Positions 59,289-64,000 of a DNA stretch of 64,000 nt are shown one piece after another. The notes under the pieces are model-generated. The model did not search any database. It saw only the letters and a list, made by a program, of their open reading frames with translations, and was not told the origin of the DNA. Numbering within the stretch: the stretch's first letter is position 1; every line of letters begins with the position of its first letter. Both the position numbers and the translations under genes were made by a program. Origin of the DNA: Sphingobium chlorophenolicum (GTDB taxonomy: Bacteria; Pseudomonadota; Alphaproteobacteria; Sphingomonadales; Sphingomonadaceae). The DNA lies in the NCBI RefSeq assembly GCF_000722875.1, contig NZ_JFHR01000011.1, positions 57,636-121,635 on the forward strand, given 5' to 3'.

Positions 59289-62200
59289 TCAGCGCCCTAG
59301 CGAACCCCTCTGCGCAAGCGGTATTTGGCGCTGGAGATGCAGGCGCCGCTGTTCTTCGGGTGACCGGGCTGCCGGGGCAGGCTGTTCCACAGCGACGGGC
59401 GGTGCCACCGAGTCAGCCCTCTTCGCCTCGGCCACGACCTTTGCAGGTGCGTGGCGTTCATGATGGGCCGACGCCTGTTGCCGAAGATCATTCAGCCTGT
59501 CCGCATTGAGCAGATTGAGGAACGACCGTGCCGCGGCGTCCGCCATCAGCCTGGCGGCCGCCTTGTCGCGCTCTTGCGCACAGGTCGGGTCCTTTTCTGC
59601 CGCCGCGCATGCCATCAGCCAGGCGGCAACCAGTTCCGCTTTGTCGTTCCTTGGACGCTCAACCGATGGGGTATTCGGCGGCTGCTTTGGCGGCGAGGGA
59701 GGTTCAACCGTGGCCGGTTCCGCCGCTTTCGCGGGGGAGCTGGCAGGCGTTATGCCGACCGGCTCGCTCTTGGATTGGACAGTCTCGACCGGAGGTGATG
59801 TGGGAGCTGGAACTGCTAAGTTGTTCTTGGGAAGTGCGGCTGCAGGCGTGGAAGTGACGGCAGGCGCAGACGGCACGGGCGTCGAAGGGACGGACGCGCG
59901 GAGCTTTGCCTGCGTGCGATATATGCCCGCCAGGCGTCTCTGTGCCGTTGGCGACTGAAGATCGGCTGGAGCGATACCAAGGCGGGCAGCCTCAGCCTCG
60001 CTGATCCGCAATTGTTCGCCCTTTGTCAGTATGGGCATGCCGCGCTTCGAAATTTTGTCGATCACCCGGTGCACATTGGGCGAAGCCGTCAGCTGAGCGG
60101 GTGCCTGGGCAGCGCGGCCCTTTGTCTGAGCAGCGCGCAGGCGATTCTGCACGGCTGGATCGATGCTATAGCGGCGCAACCCATCCTGCATGGCGGGATC
60201 GCGATGGGCCAACGCCCACTCGTCCTCGGATCCTGACGGGATCGTCAATATGCCCGGCGCCGCCTCGACCGCTTCCACGATCCTGGCGATGAGTCTGTTC
60301 TGCCGGTCGCGGATGCGATCAAGCCGGTTCAACTGCTCGACCGAAGCGGTGGCCAGCATCATGCGGTCCAGTTCGTCGAGCTTGAATGGCTCGACACGGC
60401 CGTCACGCCGGACCAGGCGGCGGCGGTGCCCGTCGATACGACCGAGCCAGCCATCAACCTCCGCGCTGCGTGCTTGCGCGGTCGGCGCGCGGCGCTGTTC
60501 GGCTGGATCAGGCGTGAGCGGCACGTCAGCCGGAACATGCGGCATGATGGCGGGAACACTCTGTCCAACACCTGACGCTTCATCCAGGCGCGCTGTCGCC
60601 CGCGGAGTGGGAAGAATCTTTGCCGACGCCCTGGACCGAACCACTCCTGCCTGCAGGACATCCATATCGAATTGGGCCTGCTCGCGCGCAATCTGCGCGC
60701 TGACATAGAGGTCGAGAGCGAAGCTGGTTTCCGCCGCGAACTCGCGCTCGAGATCCTGAAGATGGAGTTCGGCGTCACGACCGCGCTGGGTGAGCGCCAG
60801 ATAGCGCGGATGCTGCGCAGGGTCTTTGCCTGCTGCTCTCCGCTTGGCGGCAAAGTCAGCGGCATGCCCCGCCATGTCGCGGGCGGTGCGCTCCGCGTTG
60901 CTGCGCGCCATGGGATGCAGGATGTTCAGCAGGACGTCGCTGGTGCGCGCCGCGGCACGACCCGTCTCCAGCTGCTTTTCCAATTCCGCGACTTCCTTGA
61001 GCGCCTTGTCGTCTTCGGCAGCCATGGCGCGGAGCGCCGCCACCCGGTCGGCGTCATCCTTGTCCTGCTGATCATGAAGTTGCAGCAGCTGGCGCAGTTT
61101 CCACCGCCAGCCCTTCTCCGCATTGCCCAGTTCCTTCTTCGGCGCCGCGCCGCAGGCAGCGAGAAACGCTGCCTTTGATCCAAGATGGATCTGCGGTTCA
61201 GCTTCGATGCCCATCTCGGCGAAGGTTCGCGGGTCGTAGCGTCGCCGGGATTTGACCATGGCGAGTTCGACATTCACGGCATCCGCGAAGAGCTTGCGCA
61301 TATGGCTCGGCCATTCGCGGCGCCCCACCGCCTTGTCCTTGGGCTGGCGATGGGGATATGTTTCCCTGGCATTGCGCGATGCCGATTTATGCTGGGCCGC
61401 GATGGTGAAATCCCACTCGCCACCGATCAACTCGCACGGGCGATCATAGAAGAGCAGGTGGAAATGCCAGTTGCGGTCATGGTTGGCCGCCGTGGGCGCA
61501 TGTAGGGCGAGGTAGTAGCGCAGCTTTCGCTTATCGAGTTCCGCTGCCAGAGTAGCCAACACGCGCTCGCATCCCGCCGGTCCCAGTTCGTGGGGAAGTT
61601 CGCCGGTGATGCGCCGCTGCACGATACCGCCTCGGCCTTCACGTACATGGATGGCTGCGCCAACCTTCTTCTTCTTGAGCCAGGCCGCTACGCCCTCGAT
61701 GTCGGCCTCGATCTGGAAGGGATGGGTTCTGGTGACGGTATTACCCGACTGTCGGACCCGATAGCGTTCGGGATCAGCGACTATCGCTTCGATTGCGCCC
61801 TTCAGTCCTGCCGGGATGGCGTCGTCATCCGCCAGCGGCAACAGGGCCTCGGCGTCGAATGATTTGGCAAGACAGATGCCATCGGGATGGCCTTCGCGCT
61901 CATGCTTCACCACCTGGGCGAAGAAGGTGGCGGCATCGCCGGGTATGTTGTTCAGAATGACGGGCCTGCTGCTTTCGTCGATCGCGAGCGCCATGTTGCG
62001 CTCCACATAACCGATATGGGCAACCGCTTCATGGGGTGCCGCGCTCGACTGAGCTGTATCCGCCGTTGAAGCCACAGCTTCGTCTCGGCCGACATAGCCG
62101 ACATGGCCAACCGGATTGGCCTGTTTGCCATCATTGGTGTGGCAGGTGCCGCCCACGCCTTTGGTCACTCTCGTCAGTTCGAAATGGAAGGACTGGCGGC

Positions 62201-62495
62201 CATCGGCTGTGGTGGGACGCCCCTGCGGCGCGCGTGGCAAGTGGAAGCGCGCCGGCGCCAATTCCATGGGCCGCCTTTCGCGCTTGACCGATGCGATCGC
62301 ACGGTCCGCTTCTTGAACGAACCGACGGCGCTTGAGCTTGAGGACATTGGTCTCCCGGCCAGTGATGTCGTCGTCCGATCGGGCAGTTGCGCGATCGCGA
62401 TATTTGCGGATCGCCGCTCGGGCGAGTTCAGCCTGCTTGGCTGTGAGAGCGGCTGAAGGCTCGAAGTCGAAGGCGAGTTGTTGCGGCATGAACAA
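59289..62495 (-). CDS. Relaxase of MobA/MobL type
   Basis: A 1068-residue relaxase-like protein, expected to nick oriT and pilot DNA during mobilization. The three-histidine metal motif is visible as H339, H344 and H346 (ANHDRNWHFHLLFYD). GHVGYVGRDEA (130-140) and AHIGYVERNMA (159-169) form a short internal repeat near the probable catalytic tyrosine region. Residues about 450-700 are charged helices. Residues about 870-1000 are a Pro/Ala/Thr-rich linker before a helical C-terminus. The start ATG at 62495 is next to a hairpin region that could be oriT. The large size suggests added domains beyond the nicking domain; no helicase or primase motif was recognised. Confidence 0.8.
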   Translation of the reverse strand: MFMPQQLAFDFEPSAALTAKQAELARAAIRKYRDRATARSDDDITGRETNVLKLKRRRFVQEADRAIASVKRERRPMELAPARFHLPRAPQGRPTTADGRQSFHFELTRVTKGVGGTCHTNDGKQANPVGHVGYVGRDEAVASTADTAQSSAAPHEAVAHIGYVERNMALAIDESSRPVILNNIPGDAATFFAQVVKHEREGHPDGICLAKSFDAEALLPLADDDAIPAGLKGAIEAIVADPERYRVRQSGNTVTRTHPFQIEADIEGVAAWLKKKKVGAAIHVREGRGGIVQRRITGELPHELGPAGCERVLATLAAELDKRKLRYYLALHAPTAANHDRNWHFHLLFYDRPCELIGGEWDFTIAAQHKSASRNARETYPHRQPKDKAVGRREWPSHMRKLFADAVNVELAMVKSRRRYDPRTFAEMGIEAEPQIHLGSKAAFLAACGAAPKKELGNAEKGWRWKLRQLLQLHDQQDKDDADRVAALRAMAAEDDKALKEVAELEKQLETGRAAARTSDVLLNILHPMARSNAERTARDMAGHAADFAAKRRAAGKDPAQHPRYLALTQRGRDAELHLQDLEREFAAETSFALDLYVSAQIAREQAQFDMDVLQAGVVRSRASAKILPTPRATARLDEASGVGQSVPAIMPHVPADVPLTPDPAEQRRAPTAQARSAEVDGWLGRIDGHRRRLVRRDGRVEPFKLDELDRMMLATASVEQLNRLDRIRDRQNRLIARIVEAVEAAPGILTIPSGSEDEWALAHRDPAMQDGLRRYSIDPAVQNRLRAAQTKGRAAQAPAQLTASPNVHRVIDKISKRGMPILTKGEQLRISEAEAARLGIAPADLQSPTAQRRLAGIYRTQAKLRASVPSTPVPSAPAVTSTPAAALPKNNLAVPAPTSPPVETVQSKSEPVGITPASSPAKAAEPATVEPPSPPKQPPNTPSVERPRNDKAELVAAWLMACAAAEKDPTCAQERDKAAARLMADAAARSFLNLLNADRLNDLRQQASAHHERHAPAKVVAEAKRADSVAPPVAVEQPAPAARSPEEQRRLHLQRQIPLAQRGSLGR

Positions 62496-62539
62496 TAGTG
62501 TCCATGATCAAGATCATTGAAGCAACGGCTAAATGATGA

Positions 62540-62600
62540 TAGCCGTAAGTCCAGTTTGTAGGATGAACTGGAAAATCTTACAAACGGCGATAGCCGCCGC
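62540..62600. other. Candidate origin of transfer (oriT)
   Basis: Nested inverted repeats lie 50-100 bases upstream of the relaxase start: CCAGTT (62551-62556) with AACTGG (62566-62571), and GTTTGTAGGA (62554-62563) with TCTTACAAAC (62576-62585, one mismatch). GATAGCCG-type repeats flank them. oriT sites are typically A+T-richer, repeat-bearing and next to the relaxase gene. No nick sequence can be assigned. Confidence 0.4.
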
Positions 62601-62700
62601 TGACGTGAGGAAGCGACTAATCGTGAAACGACCACTCGCCAGAGTTCCCCTCTAACTGCTGACTGCATCAGCGTTAGAGGTATTGCGCAACTTTTAGAGC

Positions 62701-63255
62701 ATGGGGACTGGTTCCCATTTGTGGTCAGTAGAAGTTCTTGTTTCAGGACTTATCTGGGAAAGCCGTTTTGCGGCTTGGGCCGGGTTCGTGCGCGAGTCTG
62801 CGGACGGCGTGCGGTGTCTGCTGTGCGGCTATTTTCCATGCTGGGTACATGAAAACCGCCAAGTGGAAGGCAGGCACGGACTTTTCATTGGTGGAAGCGC
62901 GCGCCAAATTTCGTCGCGACAGCAGATAAAATGCGTGCGCCTCTGGCGGGAATTGTCGCGCCATCCTATCAGGGAATGGGTGACCCAGAGCGAGCATCCC
63001 GATCCACCGCATGAAGAGGCAGCTGTCGGCCGGATGACCGCATCCGTGCTTCGGATCATTGGCATATTGCTGGCGTCGATCGCCCGGATGCGATCGCCCT
63101 GGCTCTGGCTGTTGGTCGAGTGGCTGGATTGGGCGGTCCGTCAGGTCGTCGAATTTCTCAGGGCGATGGCAGATCAGGTCTCGCTCTCCGACCCGTCGGC
63201 ATGGCGTGAGCGGCGGATGCTGACCGCGCCGCCGCAGCGCTGGGCAGCGCCATAG
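62701..63255 (+). CDS. Doubtful open frame with hydrophobic C-terminus
   Basis: A 184-codon frame; the likelier real part would start at ATG 63034 (MTASVLRIIGILLASIARMRSPWLWLLVEWLDW), giving about 73 residues with a hydrophobic/amphipathic stretch. No ribosome-binding site is obvious. The opposite strand is also open here. I list it as a possible small protein of the mobile element only. Confidence 0.25.
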   Translation: MGTGSHLWSVEVLVSGLIWESRFAAWAGFVRESADGVRCLLCGYFPCWVHENRQVEGRHGLFIGGSARQISSRQQIKCVRLWRELSRHPIREWVTQSEHPDPPHEEAAVGRMTASVLRIIGILLASIARMRSPWLWLLVEWLDWAVRQVVEFLRAMADQVSLSDPSAWRERRMLTAPPQRWAAP

Positions 63256-63335
63256 ATACTGCTGCTGGCCAATCAGGCTGCATCGGTCAGCGGCAGTCAC
63301 TGCCGCATGTTTGGAATCCTGCCCCAGCCGCCGCT

Positions 63336-63385
63336 GTATCATCCGTACAAAGCGTATGATCCGTACAACGATACAGACCGTACAG
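63336..63385. repeat. Iteron-like repeats before the KfrA-like gene
   Basis: Three direct repeats of about 17-18 bases: GTATCATCCGTACAA (63336-63350), GTATGATCCGTACAA (63354-63368) and ATACAGACCGTACAG (63371-63385). The common core is AT-N3-CCGTACA. They lie 33 bases before the likely KfrA-like start codon, as expected for operators of an autoregulated DNA-binding protein or for replication iterons. Confidence 0.65.
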
Positions 63386-63417
63386 CGGGCGGGGCACAAT
63401 GCTCGGAATATCGTAAA

Positions 63418-63861
63418 ATGAAGAAGCTGTTTCAGGAAGATGTCGATCCCGTCTGCGATGAGCTTCGCGCCTCGGGCATGCCGATGAAGTCGATCAACGG
63501 ATCGCTCGTCTGGACTAAGTTGGGCAGCGTGGGTTCGCGCAGCACCGCCTATGAAATGGTGCGTGACTGGAAGGAAAGGCGCGCGGACAGGTCGGTGGTG
63601 CAGCCGCTGGTCTTTTCCGAGGCTGGGCGCAGGGATCTGATCGCTGCGGTGGAGCGCATTGCCAGCGGGGAGCTGGATGTCGAGCGTCAGGCGACCGCCA
63701 CCGAAAACGCTGCCCTGAGCGATGAGGTCGAAGCGTTGCGGCAGGAGCGCGACGATCTGGTCAAGGCGCTCGGCGAACTTGAAAGTCTCAGCGTCAGCCA
63801 GACCGAGGTGATCGGCGCGCTGGGTGTGGAAGTTGATGAACTAAGGCGTGTGGACATTTAG
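63418..63861 (+). CDS. KfrA-like DNA-binding protein, truncated by an IS element
   Basis: At least 147 residues. I start at ATG 63418 (MKKLFQEDVDPVCDELRASG), since the in-frame upstream part runs through the iteron-like repeats. The N-terminal part (DELRASGMPMKSINGSLVWTKLGSVGSRSTAYEMVRDWKERRA) resembles the KfrA DNA-binding domain. The C-terminal part is coiled coil (NAALSDEVEALRQERDDLVKALGELESL). KfrA proteins are plasmid partition or stability factors. The last codons and stop (VDI) are provided by the end of the IS5-family element, so the coiled coil is cut short. Confidence 0.65.
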   Translation: MKKLFQEDVDPVCDELRASGMPMKSINGSLVWTKLGSVGSRSTAYEMVRDWKERRADRSVVQPLVFSEAGRRDLIAAVERIASGELDVERQATATENAALSDEVEALRQERDDLVKALGELESLSVSQTEVIGALGVEVDELRRVDI

Positions 63862-64000
63862 CGCATAGCGATCTTCAGGGCCGCAAGGTTGATCATGGCG
63901 CGGTAGCTCTGATCAGTTTTCTCGTATCGGGTAGCGATGCGCCGGAATGTTTTGAGGCTACAGAAGAAGTTCTCGACGAGGTGCCTCCAGCGATAGGCAT
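63845..64000 (-). mobile_element. IS5-family insertion sequence, one end
   Basis: The end of an insertion sequence that continues beyond the window. Its outer end is probably near GGCGTGTGGACATTTA at 63845-63860, just outside the transposase stop. The flank CTAA could be part of a short target duplication; the other end is not visible. Confidence 0.6.
63858..64000 (-). CDS. IS5-family transposase (C-terminal part)
   Basis: Read on the minus strand, the last 47 codons give YRWRHLVENFFCSLKTFRRI and ATRYEKTDQSYRAMINLAAL before KIAMR and a stop. The VENFFCSLKxFRRIATRYEK block with the final catalytic Glu is the C-terminus of DDE transposases of the IS5 family. The N-terminal part lies outside the window. 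Confidence 0.85.
   Translation of the reverse strand, partial: AYRWRHLVENFFCSLKTFRRIATRYEKTDQSYRAMINLAALKIAMR

Larger units (their letters stand above)
62496..63417. other. Region between relaxase and KfrA-like gene
   Basis: No well-supported gene in about 920 bases. The left part holds the inverted repeats proposed as oriT (62540-62600). Open frames exist on both strands from about 62700 to 63400; the best is listed separately. Short frames such as the one starting ATG at 62850 (MKTAKWKAGTDFSLVEARAK) may be remnants. The right end carries iteron-like repeats. Confidence 0.5.

Noticed and set aside
62743..63399. 218-codon minus-strand frame left of the KfrA-like gene
   Set aside because: It would run antisense through the iteron-like repeats and has a shadow-type composition; the opposite frame is no better supported.

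Overview
The window reads as chromosome of a GC-rich alphaproteobacterium, most likely a member of the Sphingomonadaceae (Sphingobium/Sphingomonas type). This rests on recognition of the proteins, the fliF-flhB gene order, the petABC-apt arrangement and the dense inverted intergenic repeats; no rRNA or tRNA gene is present to confirm it. No CRISPR array was seen.

Layout. (1) 1-15846: a rightward flagellar block, fliF(partial)-fliG-fliH-fliI-fliJ-fliK-fliL, then fliM-fliN-fliO-fliP-fliQ-fliR-flhB, a small unknown gene, and fliD-fliS. Most genes overlap their neighbours. Two sigma-28-like promoters precede the last two units. The block is interrupted between fliL and fliM by a ~1.45 kb insertion carrying only a DUF3800 gene. 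It is flanked by two copies of the fliL 3' end that differ only at synonymous positions, and by paired palindromes. (2) 15969-31906: housekeeping genes: argD-argF, hslO, queC-queE, lipB, trmL-hemF-GNAT, the cytochrome bc1 operon petABC, apt, a nucleosidase, a ROK sugar kinase, and several small secreted or membrane proteins. Three families of inverted repeats and one 170-bp MITE-like element lie between them. (3) 32274-55274: a surface polysaccharide locus. A nine-gene leftward operon joins a split transketolase pair, glucose-1-phosphate cytidylyltransferase, CDP-glucose 4,6-dehydratase and an SDR reductase to a GtrA/GT2/GT-C membrane glycosylation module. Next come a methyltransferase broken at a G8 tract, an IS3 remnant, a GMP/PMI gene, an unknown secreted protein and a second methyltransferase. 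A leftward ABC-transporter capsule export operon (KpsE/M/T and an export lipoprotein) with two glycosyltransferases closes the locus. (4) 55275-64000: a mobilizable element or integrated plasmid segment: a leftward cluster with a PolB-like 3'-5' exonuclease and three unknown proteins, a 1068-residue MobA/MobL-type relaxase, a candidate oriT, and a KfrA-like gene preceded by iteron-like repeats. An IS5-family element that runs off the right edge cuts the KfrA-like gene short.

How the parts work together. Region 1 builds the flagellar basal body, switch, export gate and filament cap. In region 3 the CDP-sugar genes probably make an unusual (perhaps two-carbon-branched) 6-deoxysugar, which the GT2/GtrA/GT-C module would attach to a surface glycan in the periplasm; the ABC system exports a capsule-like polysaccharide. 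Region 4 is horizontally acquired. The most unusual observations are the integrase-less DUF3800 insertion in fliL, the transketolase-containing CDP-sugar operon, and a 155-nt multi-hairpin structure at 55803-55957.
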